This document shows positions 10,668 to 22,600 of a stretch of 64,000 nucleotides of DNA, piece after piece. Each line of letters starts with the position of its first letter. Position 1 is the stretch's first letter. This DNA comes from Copromyces sp. CBS 386.78 (taxonomy: Eukaryota; Ascomycota; Sordariomycetes; Sordariales; Sordariaceae), in contig MU839089.1 in NCBI GenBank assembly GCA_030685235.1, positions 372,001-436,000 of the forward strand, written 5' to 3'. Made by a program: the position numbers and the translations under genes. Under the pieces are notes generated by a model that was not told where the DNA came from, ran no database searches, and worked only from the letters and a program-made list of their open reading frames with translations.

Positions 10668-13600
10668 ATGGTTGACTTGCCGCAGGCTTCGCCTTTGACA
10701 AATGCTCAAGCCGGAGGAGGAGACGTGGAATTTACGCCTTCAGCAGCTTCACCACCACTCCTCGAAGACGTTGGAGAAGTCACCGGAATCGGAATCGCGA
10801 CAAAAAAGTCAATTCAGCAGAGCTTAGACAAGCAACAATCATGTGACATGAAGCTCTCTTGTTGGCCACCAACTGCAACTATCAATCCTGAAGATTCGCC
10901 TATAATGAGCCCTGAAGACATCGAACTACCTGCTTCACCTGAAGAGGTAGAACTTGCACCTTCTCCTCCTTCGATTCTCTCTGGTGCTGGGGAGCTTGGC
11001 GAAGCCAATATCAATCCCATTAAGCGGGACTTCGACCAGCAGCTTGAGAAAGACAACGAGCTTTCCTCTTCGACTTCACTCAACCCCCAAGAGATCGAAC
11101 TGCCGTCTTCTCCTTCAATTGTGTCCGAGACTGAGAATCTCGTCGAATCCGAAATTGAGCCAATTGAACATATCTTCAGCCAGCAATTCCAAAACGACCC
11201 AGAGCTTCCATTTTCACATGCAGTCAATCCTGAACATGTTAAGCTTCCCGCCTCTCCTTCACCTCCAGCCATGTTTGATGCTGGTGAACTTACCAAAGCC
11301 GGATTTGAGCCAATTGAACGGAGCTTCAAGGACTCAAAAATTCATTTTTCGCCTACAATAAACCCTGAAGACGTTGAACTCCCGGCGTCTCCTTCAACCC
11401 TGTCAGATGCTGGTGATCTCACCGATACCGAGCCGGTGGTTGAACAAGCCAAGCAGATGGTGGCGTCTCTTTCACCGGCCACCGCTGACCGTGACCAGGA
11501 CCGTGACAAGGTAAGAAATGCCAGTCCCACCTCTTTTCTCCCATTTACCAATCGGATGTCTCGAAATCTCTGGTGCTAATTCAAATCCTGCAGGAAAACA
11601 AACCGTTCATTGGGCAGCAATCAGACATGCCACTTTTCACGCCTGTACCTGAAGACTTGGAATTGGGGCCAACTTCTGATCTTTCCTCTCCCCCACTACT
11701 ACTTCCTTGTCGTTCTTCCCGCCCTTCCATGTCTGCTTCTGAAGCTACCGCCCCTACAACTACCGCCGCCGCCGCCGCCGCCACCCCTATTCCTGCCACT
11801 ACAACCGCTTTCGAGGCTCCTACCGAAGCTACTGAAGCTACTACCCACGAGCATGCCCCGTCACAACGCGCGGCTGCTCGTTCTTCTTCTTCCCCTTCTT
11901 CACTTGGAATGACTGAAGAAGTGGAGCTTCCTCCATCTCCTTACTCACCGGCGCCGCACTCGCACACTGTCACTGCGCCCAGGCCTGAGGAGGTGGAGTT
12001 GCCGGCTTCCCCTGCTGCCGACCACCAACTCGCCCAAGACATGGTCGTCGACACCAAGCCCGCACACGATAATGTCGACGACTCTCATCTTGACGCCCAG
12101 TCTCCTCGCTCAGTCGAACCAAGCCTTGACCAACATGACCAGCACCAGCACCCTATTTCCGAGACCAGACCCACAGAGATCCAACTGCGGCCCTCACCGA
12201 AGGTTACCCCTGAACAAGTGGAGCTCGACGCTTCTGCCCCTGAGGCTGAATCCACACCTATCATCGATGAGCTTCCTCAACAACTTCATCAATCGCCCAA
12301 GGTCAATGTCGATGCTGGAAAGTTAGAGCTCCCTGCTTCACCCGAGCTCACCTCATCTGCTGTCGACGAGTCAATGTCTCTCCATGAGCTTCAATCGCCC
12401 TCAGACCTCCCGGTTCTAATGGCTGTCCCAAGCTCCCTGGACATGCCATCCTCGCCTGAGACTAGACCTAGACCTGAGAATGTGGGACTGTCGCCTTCTG
12501 GTATTGAGCCTCTAGAGGAGCAGGAACTTCCAATGGTCACCGAGCTCCTTCAAGATGCGATCAACTCGACTTGGTCTACTACACCTGTTTTCGTTCTGCA
12601 AAACGTAGACCCGATTTCCCCTGACCAGCAACCGGTTTCTTCCGTGGTTGAAGCCTCCGATGCAGTGATCCCAACTGCTGCTGCCACTGAGCCTGAGCTT
12701 TCTCAAGTTGAGGCACAGGAACTATCTTGTTTGCCTGTGCAGGAGAAATCACTCGCCGATGAGTTAGCAGACTTTTCTGACTCCCATGAGGTTTCACCTT
12801 CTCCTTCGCTTTCACCCGCGGTTGATCCATCTGTCACCCAACTTCCCAACGATGCAGACCTCCCATCTTCGCACTCTTCGCCTATGGTCGCCCCCAAGGA
12901 TGTAGTGCTCCCAGCCTCCCCCGAGCTTGTACTCTCACCCTCTCCTGAGCCGGAAACCGATAATCAAGTCAAGGACCTTCCAATCACATCCGAGTCCCAC
13001 GAGGCCGCCAACGTCATAATCTCAACTCCGACCTCGCCCACCAGGCCCGAAAACATGGAGCTTCCGCCTTCTCCGCAGCACCCTCAACTCCTGCCGTCGC
13101 CTAATATCGTACCCGGCTACCAGTTCTCGCCTGAGCCTATCTCTGATGATGAGGGTCTACCACTTTCCCCTGAGGATGAGTATGAGGATAATGATGATGA
13201 CGGGTCGCCGGTGGATGTTGAGCAATATGAACGGAGCTTCAGTGATGATCCCCAGGAGGAGGGGGGTTACGCAACCTCGCCTGGGGGTACTGTCGAAGAA
13301 CACGGGGAAATCCAGCAGTCTCCTGAAGCCTCACCCACTGTCGAGCAAGCTAAACATGTACAACTTTCACCTTCACCAAGAATCTCACCAGCAAAAGTGG
13401 AACTCCCTGCATCTCCCGTGGAGGAGGTTGCGCCGGAAACGGAAACTATCGAGTCGCCGCCATCTTCGGCCAAGCTCCCTGTTTCTTCTCCCTCGCCCAA
13501 GAGTACACCCGAGGACGCGGTCTTGTCGCCTGCGCTTGAGGCGGCAATGGATTTTACGCCTTCTTCACCTGTTGAGCGCTCGGTTACTTCGACTAAGGAT

Positions 13601-16600
13601 ACGACATTCGAGGAAAGGGCCGTTTCTCCTGCGCTTGAGGAAGAATCAGTTTCGTCGCCCAAGATTACATCGGCGCATATTGAGCTCTCAGCTACTGCGG
13701 ACCTCAAGATTACTTCCGAGGACGTCGACCTTCCGTCTTCGGATAAGAGCACACCCCGCGACGCGGTCCTTTCGCCTGCATCTGAGACGGAAACCGTCGA
13801 ATTCGCGCCGTCGTCCGAGGTGCAGCACCCAGCTTCGTCCAAGATTTTATCCGAAGATACAGGATTACCAAAGTCACTTCTGCCTGAGGCCGAACATGAG
13901 GATATGGAGCTTCCGATTACTGTCGCCGTCGCTCAGTTGCCTGAAGATGTGGAGCTGCCACGATCACCTGTCGAGGCGGAGTCCAAAGATCTCGAACTTC
14001 CAACTACCACTGAGATTCATAATACTGGCAACGAGCTCCCAACTTCCACTTCGCCAAAGTTCTCACCCGAAGACGTGGAACTCCCAATGTCACCTGAAGT
14101 TGAAGTCCAGCATGTGGAATCCCCGACTCCCGCTCACGAAGTCACTCGCAGCCTTGGCGATCAATCCAACCAAATCCACGAAATCTCATCCTCGCCGAAG
14201 ATTGTGCCTGCGGAAATCGAACTCCCGATGTCGCCCGTGGAAGAAATTGCACCCGCCGCGTCTGAAGAACTCCCCAGCTCTCCCGAAAACCAAGTCATGG
14301 ACTCACCCAAGATAATGTCTGGAGATACTGGTTTGCCCGAGTCGCATTTCCCCGAAGCGGAAGTTGAGGAGATGGATCTCCCGACAGCTACTGAGCGGGA
14401 AACCCACACCGACGGTGAACAATCTGACAATGATCTCGAAGCTGCGGCTTCGCCCAAGATTCTTCCGGAGGAGGTTGAACTCCCGCGCTCGCCCGAGCCT
14501 GTGGAGCCTGTGGAGGACTTGGATGTTGATGTTGATGAGCTTCAGCACTTGCATTCGCGCCAGATTATTCCGCCTAATCTTCAGCGTTTGGTCTCCCCTG
14601 CAGCGATTGCTGAAGATACCCACGTTGTTGCCGAAGAGGTTGAGCTTCCTGCTTCTCCTGTCACTGAGGTTGTCCATGAGGATGTTGAGGCCCCAGGATT
14701 GCCTTCGCCTGCTGAGCCTGCTGGGTTGGACGTCGATGAGATTCAGCACTTGCACTCACGTCAAATTATCCCACCCAACCTTCAGCGTTCGGCTTCGCCT
14801 CATGATGTCCCTGAAGAGGTCGAGGTTCCTACTTCCCCCAAGCCCGAAGGTGCGGCAGAGAGCATCGCGGCCCAGCGCTCGCCTTCGCCCAAGCTTATTC
14901 CTGAGGAAATTGAGCTTCCTGCTTCCCCCATGATCGAGGACGAGTCAGAGAATATCGAGGCTTCAAGATCGCCTTCACCTGCTCAAATGGACGTTGATGA
15001 CGTTCAGCACTTGCATTCACAACAGATCATCCCGATGAATCTTCAACGTTCGGCTTCGCCTCATACTGCTCCTGAAGAGGTCGAGATTCCCGCTTCACCC
15101 TCGTCCGAAACCGCACCTGAGGAGGTTGAGCTTCCGCGCTCACCCTCTCCCGTAGCTGAGCTAGATGTGACCGAGCCTCAAAGATTGCACTCGACCCAGA
15201 TTCTTCCTCTGTACGTTCAGCGCGCAGACTCAACTTGGGGCGAGGTTGTTCCTGAAGATGCGGAGCTTCCCACTTCGTCCATGGAGGATATCGTATGTGA
15301 AGTGGTTCAAATGCCGGCTTCGCCCATTGTTGTTCCCGAGCAGGTTGAACTTCCCCTTTCAACTTCCTCTTCACCCAAGATCGCACCCGAAGAGATCAAT
15401 ATCCCGCGCTCAGCTTCGCCTGTGGAGGAACTGGACGTTACAGAGCTTCAACATCAGCATTCAACTCAAATCATTCCTCCCCATCTTCAACGCTCCGTGT
15501 CGCCTACGGTCGAGGGCCAGGTCGTTCCCGAAGATATTGAGCTTCCGGCTTCGCCTTTGGAAAAGTTCACGCCTGAGGAGGTTGAACTTGCACGCTCACC
15601 TTCACCTGTGGAGAGGGAATTGGATGTCGTTGAGATGCAACATCAACACTCTGCTCAAATCCTTCCTCTGTCGGTTCCTCTGTATGTTCAGCGTGCGGAT
15701 TCAACTTGGGGTGAGGCTATTCCTGAGGAGGTCGAGCTCCAGCGAGCACCGTCGTCTGTCGAAGAGATGGAAGATTCTGAGGTCAAGCCATTTTCTCAGC
15801 TTCAGATCGTTCCCGAGGATATTCGGCTTCCTGCTTCTGAGCCCGCCTCGCCCACTATCGCGCCCGAGAATGTTGAGGTTCCACGCTCGCCGTCGCCTTT
15901 CGACGAGCCCGAAATCACCGAACTTCAACATCTTCATTCCGCTCAGATCATTCCCAGGAACATCCAACACGCGGCTTCATCTTCCGGCTCGCGAAAGATT
16001 ACACCGGAGGAAGTCGAACTCCCTGCTTCGCCTGTGGAGGAATTGGACACTGATGAACTTCAGCGATTCCATTCAAGCCAGATCATTCCTCCGCATATTG
16101 AGCGTCCGGCTTCGCCAACCGCTGAGGATATCGAACTTTCGGTTTTGCCTGAGCTGGAGTCTGTGGCTGAGCCTAAGGTTGCGCCTGAGGAGGTTGAACT
16201 TCCGGCTTCGCCTTCGCTTGGTACCGAGGAACTGGATATTAACGAGCTTCAACAACTTCACTCGCGCCAGATTATCCCTCCGCATGAGACCGCACCTGAG
16301 GAGGTTGAACTTCCGGTTTCGCCTGTGGAGCAGCTGAACATTGATAATCTTCAACATTTGCACTCGCAACAAATCATCCCTTCGATGCTCCAGCGTCCTG
16401 CTTCGCCCGAGATGATGCAGCTCCCAGCCTCACCCAAGATTACCGCTGAAGAGGTAGAACTTCCAGCTTCGCCTGAAATCGTTCCTCAAGACATTGAGCT
16501 TCCAGCTTCGCCTATCGACGAGCCCAAACACGCAGAACTCCACATTCTTACTAGGGAAGCTGAACCCAGCGTTGATCAGCACATTGATGACTTGGAGGAG

Positions 16601-19600
16601 CACGGAGATGCCAGGAGTGACGCTTTGGAACTCCCGTCCTCTCCTGTTGTCGCGCCTGAATTTCAGCATGAACACTCGGCTCAGATCCTTCCTCTGTACG
16701 TTCAGCGTGCAGATTCAACTTGGGGTGAGGTTGTTGAGGATGTCAAATTGCCGGTTTCTCCCGTGGTTGAGTCAGCCGATGAGCAGCTTCCCATTGAGCG
16801 CAGCATCAACCTTGAGCACGACAATGTTCCCGAGGAAGCTGGTGTGCTGGAGAGTGCCGCTGTTGAGCTCCCTGCTTCGCCCATGGTTAGGCCTGAGGAT
16901 CTCGAACTCCCCGCCTCGCCTGAGATTGTTCCTGAAGAAGTCGAACTCCCCCTTTCCCCCACAGTTGAGTTGGACGACGAGCAGTTCCCAGGTATCGAGC
17001 CTGAACAATCTGAAGGGAGCATCAACCTGGAAGCTGAGCAGATTCCTGAGGAAGACATGCTGGAGAGTGTGCATACCGAGCTTCCATGCTCGCCAATGAC
17101 AAAGCCTGAAGATGTCGAGCTTCCTGCCTCTCCTGAAGTTGTCCCTGAAGACGTGGAATTTTTCCTTTCTCCTACTGTCGAGTTGGAACGTCAGCTTCCC
17201 ATTGAGCCTGTCACCTTCGGAGTTCCATCTTCACCCAAGGCTAAGCCAGAGGACCTCGAATTGCCTCCTTCGCCTGAGGTTGTCCCCGAAGAGGTAGAGC
17301 TTCCCGCTTCTCCCATGGTTGAGTTGGCAGATGAACAGCTGCCAGTTGAGCCTGAGCAATTTAAACGGGGCATCCAAGTCCTTGAGGAGGATATCCCGGA
17401 GAGTGCCAACAACGAACTTTTGTCCTTGCCAATTGTCAAGCCTGAAGACTTGGAGCTTCCTGCTTCTCCTGAGATCCTTGCTCAAGATGTGGAACTACCC
17501 TCTTCACCTGTCACCTTACCCGAAGATGTCGAGCTTCCGTCTTCTCCAGTGGTCGAATTGGAAGATGAGCAGCTGCCGGTTGAGCCTATTGATCTCTCCG
17601 AGGTTCAAGAGAAGCAAGGCGAAGAGCAGCATGACAAGCACACTGCTCCCGAAGATTCGCCCGTCATTGCACCTGAAGACGTCGAACTCTCTCATTCGCC
17701 TGTCCTTCTTCTACCCAAGGACGTTGAGCTTCCGGCTTCGCCTGCGACCGAATCCGAGCCAGAACCCATTGAGCCTGTCAGAAAAAGCTTCGACTCGGAC
17801 CTCTTCTACGATGCTGTCGAGGGCAAGGGCAAACAAGCCGCAACCGTTGCCGAGGAACTAACACAACAACAGGACGATGCTGCAAAGACCAGTCCGGCAC
17901 AGAAATGGGAGGTGGTCGACAATGATGATGACCTTGACTCTATTGACGGTGTCGATTCAGAACCCTCGGAAGACGGCCTACTCACGGAGGCTCCAACAAG
18001 TAAGCAAGCGAACCAAGAAAAACCAAACCGAGAACGAGAAGGAGAGGTGGCTGCTGCGATCGAGCGATCGGAAGATGATGCCCCCATCATACCTCGAGAC
18101 CACCCTTCAACTACTACTAGTACTACTGGCGACGGACATCATGCTGACATTCTCAGCCGCGAAGCAGACAACAATGTGGACCTTCGTCGGTCAGCTGGTG
18201 GGTCGCCAGTTCCAACTTCCACGTCGATAGCAGCAGCCGCCGCCGCCGCCGCCGCCGCAGCAGGAGCAACAGCACTCGCTGCGGCCACCGTGAATGAGCT
18301 TCTTACAACAACAACAACTACTACAACAAAAGACGATGAACTGGAACTGAGAGATGATACCGTTGAAGTCCACCCCGCCGTCAAGGGTGCCATCAACAGA
18401 GGCTTTGACGAGTACGACTATGCTACTACTGCCCTATCTCCCACCACGGTCGGCCTCGGCCTTATTGAGGATGCCCCCATGGATCTCTATCCTACGGATG
18501 GACCTTCTCCCAAGCTTCTCTCCGCGTCCACCTTTCCTCTAGAGGAAGCTGGGGACGATGGCGGCGATTACTTCAACTACGTCGAGTTGCCCGAGGGTGT
18601 CGTCTTCGAGGAACTTCCTTCCGAAGCTGAAGTGCCTGCTCATGAGCACGCCAGCCACTTTACTCATGACCCACCCTCCGAGCCCGAGAAGCACCAAGTT
18701 AAGAAGGCACGGAAGTCAGTCGACGAAACGCAAGGGCCTGAGACACTCTTCGCTCCACGCAAGCCTATGCCGTACTCCTCGACAAGGGAGACACCAGTCA
18801 AAGAACCCTCCAAGCCCGCCGCCCCGTCTGCTTCCGCTCAAGAAGCGCGCCAACCCCCCAAGCAGGCAGAGCCAGTCAGACACAAGCGAATCAGGTCCAC
18901 CGAGCCAGCACGTCTCAACAACGAAGCTCTCGCAGCATCCCTCTCACCACGGACCAAATCATCGTCAACCAGAAACTCATGGCCCGCCGCTTCCACCGGA
19001 AAAGCCAAAGCGCTCGCCGCTTCCTTCCTCGAGTCCTCTTCCGTCAACCGCGGTTCTTCCCCCGTCACACCCCGCTTCCCGCCATCAGCATCCATGCACA
19101 AACAGCAACCGCCAGTCTCAGTTCTACTCAAAGAACAATCCCAGCGTCGATCCCGCGAACTAGCAGCCAATTACCTCGAAACCTTTGCCGACGACCGTAA
19201 AGTCCGATCAAGCCATCCGTCATCTTTTTTATGTCGGGCGGCACCGGACGCCGCTAATACTAGGAGGGTGCCGGTGCCGGTTGATTTAGATTCGTTGGGG
19301 GAGACTGTTGTTCCTGAGAAACCTGAAGCTGAGAAACTCGAGAAAGAAGAAGAGCTGCGGCAACCGGCTAGTCCGCCCTCCGTTAACTCGGTAGACTCTA
19401 TGGGGTCGCCGCCGGGTGGACATGGTCAGGGACAATCGCACTCACAAGCTTTGTCACAAGCTTTGGAACTGGCTGTTTCGTATCTGGATGATGAAGGGGA
19501 GCATGTCGGTGCCGTGCCGATGGTTGTTACGCCTGGCGTGGGAATGGAGATTACGCCTAGTCCTGAGAGTTCGCCTGAGTTGCAGCCTGAGCAGCAGCAG

Positions 19601-22600
19601 GTCGGTGAGCGTGAGATGGAGCTCAAGACTGAGGTTGTGCAAGAACATGAAGCTCAGCCTGAGCCTGAGGAGGCAGATGACCATGACTCTTCTCCCGTTT
19701 GGGGGAGGGGAATGTCTCTGCCTAGTGTTGAAATCCACCGCGCCACGCCCGAGCCTAGGGCTGACGAAGAAGAGGAAGATGTTGAATCTTTGTTCCAGAT
19801 TCCTGCGCACGGGCATGATGGAGTTGAGACTCTGTCGACGGTGATGGAGGAGTCGGAGCCTACCTCTGCTGATGAGGAGGAACTTACTCCTGTTCCTGCT
19901 TTTGTGTCGACTTTTGAAGCACAACAGGAAGCTCCTCCTGCCATGGAGCGCTCGTTCAGTCCTGAACTCCCTGGGGAATCTGCGCAACTTACGGAGTCGG
20001 GTGTTGAGATGCAGCGGTTGCATTCAAGACAAGTTATCCCGCCTAATCTTCAACGACCTTCGCCCAAGATTGCACGTGAAGAGGTTGAACTCCCATCCTC
20101 GCCTGAACTTCCTGCGGAACCTCAACACACGCCCGCTGACATGGACATTGATGAGCTTCAACAACTACACTCCAGACAAATCATTCCGCCCAACCTTTAC
20201 CGTCCGGCTTCACCCTCGTCCGAAATCAAGCCCGAAGAGGTTGGACTCCCATCCTCGCCTGTCCTGAAGCCGGAGGATGTGGAGCTTCCGAGCTCCCCAA
20301 TTCAGGAGATGATCCCCGTTGTCGCCACCGGTTTGGTCGCAGCTGGACTTATGCTTGCTTCTGAGGCTTCCAAGCTCCATGATCGGTCAGACGAAGAGTA
20401 TTCTGTACCCGCTTCTCCCGTTGAAGAAAGCAGCAGACATAATGTGCCTGACAATACCGAGGTGGCTCACCGTCCTGCAACGCCAGATGTGTATCCTGAG
20501 CAGGTTGAACTCCCTGTCTCCCCTGAGATCAAGCCACAGGATGTTGAGTTGCCTGACTCTCCTTCTCCGAATATTTTGGCGGAGGATGTTGAGCTGCCTG
20601 CTTCGCCTCAAATTGTTCCTGCCGAGGTTGAGTTGCCTTCTTCGCCTGCCAACGAAATTGAAGATGTGGAGCTCGCCTTTGATTCTGACTCTGACGAAGA
20701 GGCGGAGGAAGACCACACGCCAACCGTTGAAGCTCAAGTCCCAAGCCCCGAGGAGACCGAAGGACCTTCATCTTCTGCCATTGAACCCAAGGATATTGAG
20801 CTTCCGTCGACTCCTGTCGAATCTGAGGATATGGAACTCACCTCTTACTCTGAATCTGAGCCGGAGGAGGAAGACACGACGTCAGCTGTTCAAGGTCATA
20901 TTCAACACGCAGAGGAGGTCAAGCTACCGTCATCTCCTGCAATGGTACCCGAGGACGTTGAGCTCCCAGGTTCCCCCCTGGTCGAGCCCAAAGACATGGA
21001 ACTCCCCTATACATACGAGCCTGAACATGAACCTCACCCCGAAGGCGGACAAGAAACATGCACTCACTTGGTGCTCGACTCGGAAGCTGAAGACGAAGAA
21101 GAAGAAGAAGAAGAAGACGACGACGACTATGACCCCCTAGCCGACCTCCTCTCCTCGCCCGAGGTCAGTCCTCAACAAAACCGTGAGCGTTATCAGCGGG
21201 AACTTGCCCATCCTCATCCACTCATGATGCATCCCGTGGAGTACTCGGCGCCTTACCGACACAAGTATGACGAACCAGACGAGGTTCATACTCCTGTTCA
21301 TATCGAACCGGTTGAGTTTTGGCATTCGCCAGAGTTGAGGTATCATTATTCGCCTGAACTGAGACCAGGCGAAGGGGAATTTGCGTCTTTCCCCGAGGTT
21401 AATCCAGAGGATGTGCAGCTGCCACCTTCTCCTGCGGAGGAGAAGGAGCTGCTGCCGCGTGTTGAAGTTGATGTTGAGTCACGGGCAGCTTCTTCAAGAG
21501 AATTATGTCACGAACAACCCGAAGAAGAGTGGGAGAGCGATAGCGAAAGTGACGATGAGGATTTTGAGAATGATGATGGTAAGTAACAAGTACTCTTGGG
21601 TTTTACACAAAGAAGATGAGATTGGAATATGTCGCTAACTAAAACCAGATGCTGAACTTGAAGTGCATCAAGCGGAAAGTGTCGCAATCGTGGCCCGCGC
21701 CGGCACCGTTGCTGTGCTTGGCGGCGCTGGTGCGGTCGTGGCGAATAGTCTGAAGCAGGAAGACGGTCGCAAGGTGGAACAGCTGGTGGAGACTGACGAA
21801 AAGGATGAAGAAAGTGACGGTGATGAAAAGAAGGATAGAAGGGAGGATGAGGATGACCAAGTCCAACCTGTTGCGGTTGCGCGAGGTGATGATAAGCGAG
21901 AAGACAGCGAGGATGAAGACAGCCAGGAAGAAGACAGCGAGGATGAAGATTCGGAGTTTGAGGGGCAGGGTGACCATGAAGAGGATGTCGAGGACGTCCA
22001 TGGTGAGGATGAAGCTAAGGGCAATCCCAAGGCTGTTCCTGAGGGTGGTGATAGACAACGGGCGGAGGATGACGTTCAATCGGTTTCGATCATGAACGAT
22101 GCGGACACCAAGAGTCTGGCAAGCAAGCCTTCGTTTGAGGATGAACCTGGTCTCGACCGCCAAGATTCCGAGACCTTGCCCAAGGCAATCAGGGAGGGAG
22201 CGCCAATGCCGTGGGCAATTCAAAGCAAGCGTCGGGAAGAGTCCCACTCGCCTCCTCGGGTCGTGCAACGCACGTTCTCTTTCCCTGACGACGACATTGC
22301 GGACGAGGAAGCATACACGATGAATGAAGGTGGTGGTGAAGGTCCGCACGCAGGCAGTCACGCGACACCGGATCAGACTCACCATCAACATCACCAAACC
22401 CCCAGCGCGCCCATGTCCACCATTTCAGACTACGCGCACTCGTACAACAGCCTCCCGACGTTGGGGGAGGAAGATTTGGCACCGGATGACGACAGAAACA
22501 AGAGCGACAAGGACGGCGATTCACCCATCAACAAAGCAGCCAATATCACGGGTCTCTTCAGATACGGGACTCCCATCATGGATCCCAACCGCGATAGTGG

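Larger units (their letters stand above)
10905..21450 (+). repeat. EVELPASP coding repeat arrays (LAH-2)
   Basis: Dozens of short units of the form PEEVELPASP or PEDVELPSSP run from about 10905 to 17750 and again from about 20080 to 21440. They are separated by a non-repetitive stretch (about 17780-19950) containing the trinucleotide tracts described separately. Unit spacing is irregular (about 15-50 residues). Acidic and proline-rich composition suggests an extended, disordered linker. Confidence 0.9.
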
